DNA of 64,000 bases from Cokeromyces recurvatus (Eukaryota; Mucoromycota; Mucoromycetes; Mucorales; Mucoraceae): assembly GCF_025118155.1 (NCBI RefSeq), contig NW_026251412.1, positions 310,001-374,000 on the forward strand, read 5' to 3'. The position numbers and the translations under genes were made by a program. The notes beneath the pieces were generated by a model. It was given only the letters and a program-made list of their open reading frames with translations, was not told the origin of the DNA and searched no databases. This document shows positions 22,869 through 37,544 of this stretch, piece after piece (position 1 is the first letter of the stretch; each line of letters opens with the position of its first letter).

Positions 22869-23387
22869 TCCCAAACCTGAAATAGACACTGTTGCCAAAA
22901 AGAAGAGAAAGGGTAGCAGTGGAAAGAAAAGGGCTGTATCTAAGACTAACGATGATGAAAGAACTCAGGAGGATGACACCAGTGCAGTTGATGTAAAATC
23001 AGTTCCAAAAGGTACAACAACTGCTCATTTTATTAAGTTTGTCAATGAGCTCCTTGATATTATGGATAAGGATGAATCTTTAAAGGGTAGTTATTTAGTG
23101 ATGGATAATGCTAGTATCCATAAGTCGAAACTGATGATTCGAAAAATTGAAGCTAGAGGTTATAGAGTAATGTATCTCCTCCCCCTTACTCGCCTGAGCT
23201 AAATCCTATTGAACAATTCTGGGCTTTAGTGAAAGGAAAAATGAAGCGCCATCGCTTGATGAAAGAAGAGACATTATCTTCTAGTATTGGTGATGCATGT
23301 AATGACGTTCGTTTTAGTAATCTTTATAGCTTTTGCCTTCATTCCAAACGTCAAATTATAAATTGCTATAAACGAACTCCATTCTAA
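22867..23387 (+). mobile_element. Tc1-like (DDE) transposase, 3' half, frameshifted, preceded by poly(A)
   Basis: Directly after a 32-base A-run (22835-22866) an open frame encodes PKPEIDTVAKKKRKGSSGKK, an acidic/basic linker, then TTTAHFIKFVNELLDIMDKD and YLVMDNASIHKS, where the second catalytic aspartate is intact. A shift in the C-run near 23181-23185 breaks the frame. The next frame gives YSPELNPIEQFWALVKGKMK with the catalytic glutamate and runs to a stop at 23387. The protein is related to the fragment at 13701-14145 (same linker, same VTGHYF/TTAHFI block). It also lacks the N-terminal half, cut at nearly the same place. Not functional as read. Confidence 0.8.
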
Positions 23388-24468
23388 AGCTTTTCATTAA
23401 ATATATATCTACTAATTCTAGCTACAAATCAACTGAAATGTTACGAGAACAGAAACACTATATGATTCTATTAACTGAAACATGGTTAAGCACTATAAAT
23501 TAAACTTAGCAGTATCTTTTCCTCTTATTATGTTTTATTCATATTTGACCGACAATTTCATTTCTCTGTGACCGACAACTACTTTTTTTTGTAACTGACA
23601 ATATCCACCAGCCGGACTGTATCAGGTTTCGAAGAGTACATTCTCTATTTTAAACAAAAATAAGAAGAAAAAAAAGGGGAGAAGAGAGAAAGGAAGAAAA
23701 AAAAAAACTAAATAATATATGAATATATAATTCTATATTTATTGTAAAGATATACATTTATTTATCTTTTTTCTGATAACAAAATAGATAAGATATTGCT
23801 TCATAAATTAAGGAGTGAATCAAATAATTCTACTACACGCAATAAAAACTTATTATCACAAAATACAGGAAAGAAATGATAAAGAATAGTGTAACAAATG
23901 GTGACTCTTTTGCCTTATCTCTAAAAAAGAAAAAAAAATAGAGTTTGGTTATAGTGAGATTTATAAATTTTATGAATAGTAAAAATAATCTTTCGCTAAA
24001 TATAACCAACAAGTTCTTTTTATTATTGTTCAACAGATATAATAAATAATGTAAAGTAAGTTATTAGTAACAGAAATATATGTTCTGATTTATTCCAGAG
24101 ATAAGGATTGGTCTAGTAATAATTATGTTAATGAAAAAAAAAGTATGGCTGTTAAGACAAGACTAGAATAGATTAGTTTAATTCAAGTTTGATGAGGATA
24201 AAGATGTGGTAGGTATTGTAGAATATTATACAAATCTAATCTTTTTTTTTTTTGTTAAAGTACACAATGCAATAAAAACATACTTTTTTTAAGGCTATAT
24301 ATGATCAACCTATGAATAGGATAGACTTATATACAATGTGGTTAGTAAATAGTTTACTTAATATTTTAACTACATTATAAAAAGGATAAAATATTATTAT
24401 TTATTTACATGTAAAACTACAAAGGAAGTTTTCTTTTTTTTTTTTTTAATGGATCAGATTTAAAGATA
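23388..24468. other. Intergenic region with a short 23-bp tandem repeat
   Basis: About 1.1 kb with no supported gene. Three copies of a GACCGACAA-type word spaced exactly 23 bp (starting 23547, 23570 and 23593) lie 160 bp beyond the transposase fragment. The rest is AT-rich with A- and T-runs. Confidence 0.5.
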
Positions 24469-25259
24469 TTATCTGAGTATAAGCATAGAGCCTATAATGA
24501 GTAGCACTGTAGCTATAGTTGTTGTAGCAATATAAGATGCATTTGATTCATCTAAACTCTTTGGAAATCTACCAGAAGAGATTTGATTATTAAACGTTTC
24601 AGGTACCTTAGGATCAGGAACACCTAAAGAAAAATAAAAAATAAAAAAAGATTTATATGTGTATATGTATAACAAAAGTAAATATGTATATGTAAACTTA
24701 CTGGCAGCTGCTCCTATAATTCGAAGATTACCAGACTGGCATTGATATGGTTTTGTTCCAAGTGTCATATAATCTTTAATATAAATAAATTAGTGTCTTG
24801 TATATATATATATAAAATGTAAATTCTTTTACATGCATTCGAAGGAATAAGTGTTCTTGGAAGATTAACTACGATTTGACCAGGTGCAGTAGGAACATTT
24901 TCAGCAATAATGATAGGAGTCCTATTTCCATCTGCTTGAACCAAGGAAATATTTGAGAAATTTGATACATGAGAATTCACCCTTTTAAATTAGAATATTA
25001 TCATTTGGTTAAAAAAGAATTATAAGTTATCATTTTATCTATTTTACCAGGCAATTTTCATTTTATCGCCAGCCATAATAATGGTATTACCTATAGGATT
25101 TATGACTAAAAAAAAGAATGTGAAGATAAATAATGTTATACATAAGGAATATTCATTTTTTCTTTCTTGTATATATATACCTGTACAATCTTCATTAACA
25201 TCATTTACAAGTGCAGTTGAAGTTACTGTTAATATAGCAATTATAAAAAGTATCTTCAT
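24469..25259 (-). CDS. Secreted, GPI-anchored KRE9/KNH-type cell-wall protein
   Basis: Five exons (25259-25181, 25105-25048, 24981-24833, 24773-24702, 24623-24469) give 170 residues. A signal peptide (MKILFIIAILTVTSTALV) leads into the domain. NPIGNTIIMAGDKMKIAWVN and ISLVQADGNRTPIII match the N-terminal Ser/Thr-rich GPI-anchored (Kre9/KNH, PF10342-like) domain, an Ig-like fold found in fungal cell-surface proteins. Two cysteines remain in the mature part (DCTG and YQCQSG). The C-terminus is hydrophobic (IATTTIATVLLIIGSMLIL) after a small-residue site (DESNAS), as expected for a GPI anchor. It probably acts in or on the cell wall. A molecular function is not known for most members. It diverges from the oxysterol-binding gene. 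Confidence 0.75.
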
Positions 25260-25819
25260 TTTCTCTAAAATTAGAGGAAAGAAAAAGTAAATATTATATC
25301 TTCATGCACAAGGAAACGAATGCATAAATATAAATGTAAATAGAAATATATTTATACGTATATGTATATGAATATAAAGAGATAAGCTTCGATATTTTAA
25401 TATTTTCTAAAGGACTTTTATACATAATTTTACATCAACTAGAAAAAAAATATGATAAACTCATTTGTATAGCATTTATTCAAATCCACATTTTAATGAG
25501 GTATACTCACTATCTTTCCTTAATGTAAAATAAATATTTATTTATTAATACCAATATTCTAAAAAAGGTTTAATTCTAATATTAACCGAAATATATATAC
25601 ATGTACGTGCTCATGCAAAATTATTTTATTCTCCAGATTACGTTATTAAGTCAGCCAATTCTGTCTGTGTTACTTTTTTAATATCAGTTGCTTATTTTTG
25701 TAACCAGCTGTCAATATATTACAGTAATTTTTTTTTCTTGGATTTCATATATTTTTTATTTCATTTCATTTTTTTTTTTAAAAAAAAAAGGGAATTCAAA
25801 GGTATTTGACTTCTTTAGA
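25260..25819. other. Divergent promoter region, KNH-like / OSBP
   Basis: 560 bp of AT-rich sequence. A T10/A10 tract (about 25769-25789) immediately precedes the OSBP start region. It resembles the T-tract/A-tract acceptor sites seen elsewhere and could mark a 5'-leader intron. Confidence 0.4.
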
Positions 25820-27337
25820 ATGGTTACAGCTGAAAATAGATTGGACAGTATCCCAGAAGATCAAAAAAGTAGCTTTACTACTTTTCTAAAAACACTTAGT
25901 TCATTCACTGGCGATTTATCTAGTTTGACATGCCCCAGTTTTCTTTTGGCTCCAGAATCACTTCTTGAATATACGTAAGTTTTTATTATTACATATATTT
26001 TGACATATTATTATCTTGTTTTCTTTGGTTCAATTACTTACATTTGGTATATATTATTTATCCGTATTATTAGTGCCTTTTGGAATGAATGTCCTGATGT
26101 TGTAAAATTCTTTTATTTTTTATTTTATACATATTTATATAAATATATATTTATATTTTTTTTTTAATTACCTGACTTTTTATTTATTATACATATACAT
26201 ATATATTTTAATATACTATTTATGTATAATTATTATTTTTAAAGTTAGCAGATACAACTGAAGGTGAAACAGAAGAAGAGCGTTTTTATAGGGTTATGAA
26301 ATGGTTCATTACTGCTTTAAATGGAACATTCTCAAGTCGTGTACCTAAGGGAGAATGGGAAAAGAAGCCTTTTAATCCTATTTTAGGAGAGCAGTTCTTT
26401 TGTAGTTGGAAGGATGGGACAACTCAAGCTATTTGCGAACAAGTGAGCCATCATCCACCTATTACGGCCTTTTATATTGAGCATAAACCATCTGGTGTCT
26501 CTATCACGGGCAATAGTGCACAAAGATCTCGCTTCTCTGGTACCCAACTCTTGATTGATCAAATCGGTTTTTGTATGTTGGAAATGAAGCAACATGGTGA
26601 AAAGTATTTATTTTCTTTACCTCCTGTTTCTGTAAATGGTCTTTGGTATGCAGGTAATTCATATTTAATAATAATAAAAGTAATACACATGTATACATAT
26701 AAATATATATATATGTATATTGTTTAACATGATGATAATTTTCATTTTCATTATTTTTTCTTTTATAGCTCCTTATCTTGAGTTACATGGTAAATCGTAT
26801 GTTCAGTCTTCTACAGGATTTTATACTACCATTGAATATTCTACAAAGGGTTGGATTTCTGGAGAATTTCATCATTTTAAAGCCACCATACAACATAGAA
26901 CTTTGCTTAAAGAGGGTCCCACTCTAATCGAAGGTCAATGGACATCAAAGGCAACTATTAAAAAGCATAACAGTCCTAAGAAGCAACCATTCATTGAACT
27001 TGGTAAACTTGAACGCCCTCCTGTCGAAATAAAGCCTCTATCTGAACAATCCTCACTTGAATCCCGTAAGGTGTGGGAGAAGGTCTCGAAGGCATTAAAG
27101 GAAGGTGATTATGTGACAGCCTCTAATGAAAAATCTCTTATTGAAAATAAGCAAAGAGCACTTCGAAAATTAAGGGAAGAGAATGGACAAACAAATGGCT
27201 GGAAACCAGCTTATTTTGAGGAAACTACCTCAGTTGAATTATTTGGAGAATTAAAAGATTTTATTACTATTAATAGTAATAACAAATTTGTGAATACATT
27301 TGATGTAAAAGCATGGAAATATTCCAACTCTCTGTAA
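25820..27337 (+). CDS. Oxysterol-binding protein, short Osh4/Kes1-like
   Basis: Exons 25820-25974, 26074-26101, 26245-26653 and 26769-27337 give 386 residues. The family signature EQVSHHPP is present, with WEKKPFNPILGEQF before it and GKSYVQSS, EFHHFKA and GWKPAYFEE after it. The protein is only a lipid-transfer (ORD) domain, with no PH, ankyrin or FFAT region in front. That matches the short yeast Osh4/Kes1 type that exchanges sterol and PI4P between membranes. The chosen start is the ATG of MVTAENRLDSIPEDQ. The in-frame extension upstream is hydrophobic T-rich sequence and unlikely to be translated. Confidence 0.93.
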
Positions 27338-27541
27338 CCATTAGTTATTGTTCATTAAAGTATATACAAATGTAATAAATACCATTAAAACAAAATTGAT
27401 ATACTATTTTTACTTGGAAGAAGAAGAAGGGAAAAAAAAATGTATTATCTAATACATAATAAAAAATTTTAATATATATATAAATGTATTTGCGTAATTA
27501 AAAAGAAAGAAAGAAAGAAAAGGAATATATGAATATCAATT

Positions 27542-29488
<1,947 letters not shown>

Positions 29489-30084
29489 GATTTATGTTGA
29501 AGAAAAAAAAAAAAAAAAAATAAAAAAAAATAAAATAAAATAAATAAATAAATAAAAAATAAGAAAAAAAAATCGAGCAAAGTGCGCACATTTAAAACGA
29601 GCTTTTGTTAGTGTATAAATTTTTTTTTTCTAATTTGTGTATTAGAGAACTTTTAATTTGAAGAGATCATTTTTCCTGAATTTGTACATAATTTTTATTT
29701 TATTGTTGAGCAGTTATATGATGATGGTATTATTGAGTTAACATTGTGTACAGGCCTATAACTTTTGTTAATTAGAGAAAAAAAAAAGCATGAAATGATA
29801 ATAAAGTCTCCAGTGATATTGAAAAATAATAGATTTGGTACAAAAAGTAAATATTTCCATCAATAGAGGGTTATGAATAAGTTAAACATAACATAGTATA
29901 ACAAGGCCTTTTCTATTTATTAAGTAGCAAAATAAGACTATTTATTACACCACCAGTCAAAATAAACATGTATATAAATTAGAATTCATCATATAACATT
30001 TGCCGTATTTACGTTTTTTTATTATTATTATTATAGTATTTGTTATCAATAATGAGGCTAGTTTTATTAAACATCGAAGGGATT
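29489..30084. other. Intergenic, SRP54 / carboxypeptidase
   Basis: About 600 bp, promoter side of SRP54 and terminator side of the carboxypeptidase gene. A-rich stretches at 29499-29570; no gene recognised. Confidence 0.5.
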
Positions 30085-31964
30085 TTAGTTAAGTTCACCA
30101 CGAACCCATTGTTGTAACATATCTAAACCGCTTTCAGGTTGATCATAAGGAACCATGTGACCAGCACCAAAGACACGCAAGAAAGCAAAACGACCATCCT
30201 CAGTCTTACGAAGTTCACCTGCATGTTTACCAGCAATCTCTGAATACCATTCAGTATCATTAGCAGCAACAAATTCTTCCTGACCAGACCAAGGTAATTC
30301 AAGAGTCCATGCTTTATTACCCATCCAATTACAAATAAAGTCAGCGTCACCAGCATAAATTAAAATTCTAATATCATCTTCTAAAAGTGTAGGAATTTCA
30401 CGAACGTAAGGACGCATCCAATCACCAGCCATTTGAAATCTAAAGTTAATTTGCATATTACAGCTCTCATACTCTTTCACTTCAGCGCCTACTTCTTCTT
30501 TAATAGCAGGGAGATTCAAATATTTTTGAACAGATTCAAGGATATCATAACAAAGGTTACCGCCTTTACATTTCTCACGAACATCATAAGGATTCATACC
30601 CGTTTGTTGATAAGGTTGAATTTGATCCTTATTACATTTCATAGCAGCAGGTAAACAAGCAAAGACGTTTTGACTTTCATAACAATTCTTTATCAATCGT
30701 TCGCAAGCAGGGAATTGAGCCTCCATATTTCTACAAACAGATTCACTCAACACAGGTTTATAAGAGTTTTTACAAGCCATTTGAGCATAATATTTATATT
30801 GAATTAAAGGATCGGTCAAACCATTGCCGATCAATAAACTCTTCAAGTTAATATCGGCTAAAGTATTTTTCTTTTTCAAGAGCTCCATAGATTGGAAATG
30901 ACCTTTATTGTTCCTATTGATAACACCACCAATAGCAGGAATATAATGTCCAGCATCTAATAATAATATAAGTGAAATTTGTAAAATAGAATAAATAAAA
31001 TAAAATAAAAATACTTACAAGATTCTCCTGAAACGTGGAAATCAAGGTCAGCATATTCTATTGCAGTATGTAAATATATAGATTAGTTATATGTATTCTA
31101 TGTCAATAAAAAAAAAATAATACATACGAGGGAATTCTTTGAAAAAGAGTTGAAGGAAAGCATACACATCTTCTGCAGCAGCATCTGTATTAGAAGCGCC
31201 ATTTTTACCATAAGAATAACCAACGTTCAATGGCTAATAGAAGAAGAATTTAAAATAAGAAAAAAAAAAGTAGTTCAAGTTTTCTTTATTTATTACCTGA
31301 TCCAAGAAAATAACGTTGGCATTTTCATTCCAAGAATATTTATTGATTAAAGTATCATTACCTTCAGCATTAACAGTACAAGGACTATATTATGTAAAAT
31401 ATGTTAAAAAAGAAAGAAAATAAAAGAGATGATTCATAATTACCCCAGTTCCATAAAAAGACCAGTTAAAGATGAACAACCAGGACCACCATTTAACCAT
31501 AAAACAAGAGGATCTTCCTTGGGCTTATCTCTTGACTCAAAGAACCAAAAGAAAAAGTGTTTATCACCTTGAACATCTAAATAACCTGAAATCTAAACAT
31601 TTTATAAGTCCAATGTGTAATGTGTATGTGTATCTATAAAATTATCATTCTTTACTTGTTTCACATCAGGGTCACAAAGTTTAGGTTGTTTATATCTCAT
31701 AGCATATTGAGGGAAAGCAGGATGAGAGAATGAAGTGAATTGATGCCTATCTTCATGGTTAAAAACTTCTTTTACTTTATCTGTAATACTATGGACCCTA
31801 TCAGCAGCACCTTGAAAGACATGTTGAACGTCACTCCATGCTTTATCACCAAAATCGACTGTAGCATCTTGTTGTTTGAAAATAGCTGGTTCAGCAAAGG
31901 CAGTAAAACTAAATACACAAGAGACTAAAATAGCCGTCTTTGTGAGTGAAAATAAGCTTGGCAT
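30085..31964 (-). CDS. Carboxypeptidase Y-type serine carboxypeptidase (vacuolar)
   Basis: Six exons (31964-31656, 31592-31444, 31384-31297, 31233-31128, 31057-31019, 30956-30085) give 520 residues. A signal peptide ([18 protein letters not shown]) is followed by a roughly 85-residue propeptide region. The S10 peptidase has the oxyanion block [10 protein letters not shown], nucleophile serine in GESYAGHYIP, catalytic aspartate in [12 protein letters not shown] and histidine in [11 protein letters not shown]. The ISGYLDV start of the mature enzyme and the many cysteines fit carboxypeptidase Y, which trims C-terminal residues in the vacuole. Orthology to PRC1 is likely but paralogues are common in fungi. 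Confidence 0.95.
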
Positions 31965-33027
31965 TATTTAAAAGAAGAAAAAGGAAACGGTATGGGAAAA
32001 GGAAAAGGAAAAAAGAGGGATTTTATAAAAAGAAAAAAAAAAAAAAAATAATGATTCATATTTAGTAAGCTCCGTTAAAAACCCATCTAATAAGGAAAAA
32101 AAAGATGATGATATTTGTAGTAACAACGATGGCCTAAAGTAGTAATAGGAACACAAAAGCAGCAGACTACTGTAATTTCAATAATATGCATTTGATAGTA
32201 GGACAACACTATTTCCTCCCCACTACCACCACCACTTACGGCGTTCATTCATGCAAACTTATTACCGTTTACTTTTATGCTACTTTTGTTGTACTTTTTA
32301 AAAGATGTCGTTGATTGTTTCAATCAAGAAGAAATGAATAAACAGTCACAATTTTTCACTATAAATTCCATGTTTCTTAACAATTTCTACTATTTACAAT
32401 AAGGGCAATCTTTCTAATACTCTTGATAGTTTCTGTCTTTTTTTTTTTTGATGATTACCTCGCTTACTTTTGTAGTAATTACTTTTACTTATTTTCTCAT
32501 GGAAATAAAAGATAGGCATTTTAACTTACATTAGATTAAAACTACATTCAAATGAAATTAAGTAAGCGAGTACATTATTTTATTAAACTGGTAAAATATT
32601 TTCTATAAAAAAATGATGGGTGATTTGGATTAATAACAACAAAGATCATAATAATGGACCCTGCTTGAATTCGTTCATCCTTCAAGTATTTAATGATTGT
32701 TTTTGATAATAATAGATATTCACTACGTCATTTACCAAAAGTTATCATGTGTCTGCCGATACATTAATTTTAAATATACCAACTTTGAATATAATTGTAG
32801 TATACATGTATGTGTTTAATATATGAATGATGAATTATGCATAATTCATTAAGAGCATAAATATCCAATAAAGGCAGTACACTCACCAAACTGTTCAATA
32901 CATGTTTTTTTTTGAATTTGAATTTGATTTGCTGTTAAAGAAATACGTCATCCAATTAAATAATAAGATGATGTGAAGCAGAAAAATTATAATTATTGTC
33001 AATTGTTTATGTATGTTTCACTAAATT
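31965..33027. other. Divergent intergenic region
   Basis: About 1.06 kb between carboxypeptidase (-) and a membrane-protein gene (+). Purine-rich stretch (31970-32050) near the carboxypeptidase start; no gene recognised. Confidence 0.5.
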
Positions 33028-34109
33028 ATGACAGAACATCAATACCAAGAAATTGAGCAGCAACGTGACTCAAATAGATTACAACAACAAAATGAAGATC
33101 TACCAATGGATCTTGGAAGTCTTCAAGACATTTTCACATTTCAATTTATTGAGGGGAGACCTATAACGAATTTTATTTTAGCCATACTTTGGAGTATTGG
33201 TTTACCTATATTATTATACCATTTATTGAAACATCATTTAGGACAAGTATTAGCTATGATCATTGCTTCTTGTCCTCCTTTAATTATCGTAGTCTCGTAA
33301 GCCATATAAAATATGTAATTTTATTTTATTTCTTTGCTTTTTTTTTTCTACTCATTTTTTTAATGTTAGTCGAATGATTAAAACCAAAACAATGGATGTA
33401 TTAGGCTTTGTGGCAGGTATTAGTTTTTTAATATCTGGCATAATTGTAAGTATCTTTTTTTTTTTCCTTTATTAGATATTGTTTTTGATATACATATTTA
33501 TTTATTTGTTTCTAAAAGTCTATTGCACAACCATCGCCTCAAGTTTCTACTGTTTGTGAATCCATTGTACCTCTTTTAGTCGGTATATTTTGTTTATTAT
33601 CTTTATTTCCTATCAAAATGGGTTCGTTTCAATTACGTCCTCTTATCTTTCAAGTTGCAAATCAAATCATGCCTCGTACAGCAGAGAGTGAAGAATTAGA
33701 AACGATCGATCAAGAACGAACACAACAGCAGTCTACGTCAAGTAGTACGACGGATAAACAGAGTAGACTCAATTGGATTTATAATCATATGTCCAAGTTT
33801 AGAACAGATTTAAGAATATTAACTGCTTGTTGGGGTATAACGCTCATCATAGGCTTTATTATCAAAGTGATCATTACATATACAAATGCTGATATTACTG
33901 CTGCTCAAAATTTTGGTTATATTTTCTTTTCTTTAGCGACTGTAGCTTTGACGGTTTTTTCATGGTTATTTACAAAGATCATGAAAAGACATGTTAAAGA
34001 GCAAGCAGGTGAGATGCAGCAGCAAAAGCATTATGAGAATGAAGGTTATGATAATATTCAATGGGGTATTCAGGCCATGTCCAATGAATTTAATCAGATA
34101 GTTTATTAA
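33028..34109 (+). CDS. Polytopic membrane protein, VC0807-like
   Basis: Exons 33028-33296, 33370-33445 and 33519-34109 give 311 residues. About six hydrophobic segments are visible: ITNFILAILWSIGLPILLYHL, VLAMIIASCPPLIIVVS, VLGFVAGISFLISGIIVSIA, IVPLLVGIFCLLSLFPI, ILTACWGITLIIGFIIKVII and GYIFFSLATVALTVFSWLF. A cytosol-like Gln/Glu/Ser-rich loop lies in the middle (SEELETIDQERTQQQ). The block pattern is that of VC0807/intracellular-septation-A-like proteins found in bacteria and fungi. Function is unknown; it has no catalytic motif. Phases join cleanly, so the model is good even though the role is not known. Confidence 0.75.
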
Positions 34110-34226
34110 AAAAAAAAAAATTCATATAAATATATATCATATCCAGATAAGAAGTATTATATGGCATTTGTATCAAAAAAAAAAAATGCCATATATAATT
34201 AATAAATATGTATATGTTATATATCA

Positions 34227-37200
34227 TCAAGATGTTTCTCCTTTTTCTCCAGGCTGAGCTAAACGACCCAAGAACTCTTTCTTAACCCGTTTCCATTGAT
34301 GATCTTTATAAACTAATTCAGCATCACTGCTAATATCTCCTTCTTCATGATGTCCTCTCTTCTTTAGTTTATCATTCATCCAATAAAGCCAAAGCAAATT
34401 CCCTGGCTTTCCTAAACTTGCTTCTTCTTCCTTTTCTTCTTGTTCTTTCTCTTCAATTGTAGGGGCAATAAAGGTTAAATAAGGTATAGCGGCAGAGGGA
34501 TTAGGATATTGATTTAATGGACTTGTTTGATCCTTTATATCCCTACTTGTAGTCGTGGTCGTAGTCATAGTGGCAGTAGTAGTAGCAGTAGCAGTAGCAG
34601 TAGCAGCAGTAACAGTAGCAGGAATTGTAGTATGAGTGGTAGCCATAGTCTGCTGTCCACGTCGAGATCTAAAATTAGGATTATATTTTACTGAAGTTTG
34701 CTGTTGAATTCCTTTTTCATTCTTTATTTGATAAAGGGGCACTGATTGTCCCTTAAACATAGTATTATCATTTTGAACTGTTTTCAAGTTTTTTGTTTCT
34801 GGTAATAAACCTTGTGCAGCATCCTCTCGTTCTCTGAGAGACATATTCTCATAATGATGAAATTGATTCCATGCTACATCCTCTGCTTTGATTTCCGTCG
34901 TTGTATTTTTCGTATAGTCAGTTATTTGAGTAGATAAAACATCTATTTTCTCTTTAATAGTAGTAACTATATAATTACATAACTTTATATAGAAAAAAAG
35001 TAAGCAAGTAAGAATAATAAGATAAAAAAAAGGCTTGCTCTTTTTTTTTTTTTCTTTTCTTTTAATTATTATTACCATTTTATGTTTATCTGAATCCTTT
35101 TGAAATCTTTTTCCAATAAGATAAAGTGCAACAAGAAGTTTTTTAGATAAAAGCTTGGTATGTTCTTTTCCTAATCCTTTTACAAAGAGTTTTTTGCCAG
35201 CTCCCTCCATTCCACTTTTCAATTCAGACACAATCATATTGATTAATTCCTTTGTCATCGATACATCCTTTGATGAAATTATATCTTTAAAGAAAATATC
35301 TTGAAGCTGTTCAAATAAATCATGAATAAGTCCTAAAGCAATACCAAATCCAGAACTAATAGGAACACCATTCAGTACATCCATAGCAAGATCTTCAATC
35401 GATCTATGATGAAGAGTTACAGGGAAGAGATTTGTACCTTCGCAATCACGGAAACAAGTACGCCAACGAGTAGCCTTTTCGATTGAACGAGATGTAACTA
35501 ATTTTGAATGAGTTATAATAGGAAGATGATGTGAAAAGAGGAAAGGATTAAAAGATACAGTTCTACATAATGGATTTGTAGACGTTTCATGTAATAGTTG
35601 TTTCATATTATCAAATAAATTAGGACGAATTATTGTATCTACCAATTCTGTTGTTTTGGGTATCATACCCTTAGTCTCATGATGCTCAACAAATCCTTCT
35701 ATCTTTACTACTTTTGATAATGAAATTATATCGTCTTTTGCTTCTGTGAATTGCTGTTGAAGTTGATTATTAAAGCAACATAAAAAGATGGTACCTTTTT
35801 CAAACATGTATTAATAAAAAAAAAGATAACTGTCTTTACTCCTTCCTTTTTTACCATCTTCAACCATTAATGTATGAGTCCATGATTTGGTATGACTAAG
35901 CTCAGGCAATACAAGATAAGAAACACTACCTAAGATAAACAAACAAACTTTATCAGTTTCTTTTCTTACTCTTATCCTTCTTCTTTATACCTTTAAATAT
36001 CATATCTAAATAAACTTGAGTTACACCATCATGTAACTAAATCAAATAATAGCCATTTTAATAATACTAATAATAACACTAGTTTAAAGGACATGCTTAC
36101 TTTTAATGGCGAAATAGTGTGTATGCAAGAGCACCATTCAGATTCTGACACGAAATATGTAAATAAAGGTCTTTTTAATTAATTTTTTTTTTTTTTTTTT
36201 TTTTTGCCTGCCTGTTTATTACCTGATAAAGATCTTTTACTACGTTTAGAATAGATTAACTTTAGCTCTCTATATTTTAAATAGGCTGGATCATGAATAA
36301 GTGAGTTTCTTAGTGGTTCCTGTTGATTAATTAAATGATGTCCATTTGCTTGGTAATATAATGTAACTGTACGTGTTGATTGCTGTTGTATTTGTTCTGC
36401 TGCAGACTATACAAAATACAAATACAAATCAATTCCAATTATTATCTTTTTTTTTTTTTTTTTTTTTTTTTACCTTACCTTCATTGGTATATTTGATATG
36501 TGCAATATATTAATGTTATAATATAATTGTGCAAGATGACGCATTGCATATTTTAAGTCATCTTGTCCGTTTGGAATATTATAAGCTGACATTGTTATTT
36601 GATGTGTCACTTTCTTAGATATAATTTTGTCTTGTATAAGATGCTCAGGTGTATCAGAAAACGATAATGATCGTAGTACGTCTACTTGTACATGACTTAT
36701 ACTTTTTTTTATATTATTATTATTAACAACCAAAGTAAATACTATTCATAATCATCGTAGTATATACATACCTTTTTGAAGGGTTCGCGTTATTTACTTT
36801 ATTGAGTGATTCATAAACAATGGCTTGTAAATCGCGGACAGGATCTTGTGGATTATTTCGAAATCTAAACAATAGTTAATACTTTAGGATATATTTTTTT
36901 TTTCAGAGAGAAAGGAATAGTAACATACTCGAACTGTTTTTCAGATTGATCTTTTGCAACAATAACAAGAATGATACGACATCGACTTAAAATGTATTCA
37001 TGAGATTGTTCTTGATATAATTGAAGTGCATTTTCAATTGTAGCCTGTATTCGGTCATGTGAATAAGATTGTCTAGGTTGGACATGAGGAAATTTTTGTT
37101 GTAATATTCTAATATCTTGCTCTGAGGTATTATTAAGTAAAATAGGTGTTTTCCCTGCAACTAGCACGTTGATCTATGAAAAAAAAAAAAAAAAATAAAG

Positions 37201-37544
37201 AGAAAGAGAGGGAGAGAAAGCTTCAGTTAATAAATGAATATAAATTATAATGAAACGAATTGACATTACAATATATCTTTTGGTTTGTTGTATATCCCAA
37301 ACTATGCGACAAAAATCTAAAGAACTTTGTACCATACTAGTCCATAAAGGATAAGTAGGAATCTGATCTGGAGGGGTGGGGTGGGGTAAGAAAAAAAAAA
37401 AAAAAAAAGCATAATGAGCTTCATTTGTTATATAATTAGGATTTCATTCAACGTACGTGTTGGATCTATGGATTGATCATTTACTCTTGTTAAAGGTGCA
37501 AATGCATCTGGGTGACCATCAAGTATAATAAAAGTATGTAACAT
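34227..37544 (-). CDS. Integrator complex subunit 13 / Asunder homologue
   Basis: Eleven exons (37544-37457, 37367-37270, 37173-36929, 36864-36772, 36701-36479, 36406-36223, 36144-36101, 36036-35991, 35929-35855, 35794-35076, 34982-34227) give 856 residues. Asunder/INTS13-like blocks run in order: N-terminal HTFIILDGHPDAF, YPLWTSMVQSSLDFCRIVWDI (animal proteins have an SLWTCSVE..YCRI block), SRCRIILVIVAKDQSEKQ, RHLAQLYYNINILHISNIPMK, then ESEWCSCIHTISPLK, GGTIFLCCFNN and a C-terminal NLLWLYWMNDKL..KEFLGRLAQPGE. The last part resembles the conserved tail that contacts the Integrator cleavage module. The animal proteins are about 700 residues. The extra length is a Thr/Ala-rich, CAN-repeat-coded linker (34560-34640). 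Role inferred: RNA 3'-end processing or transcription termination. Confidence 0.78.
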
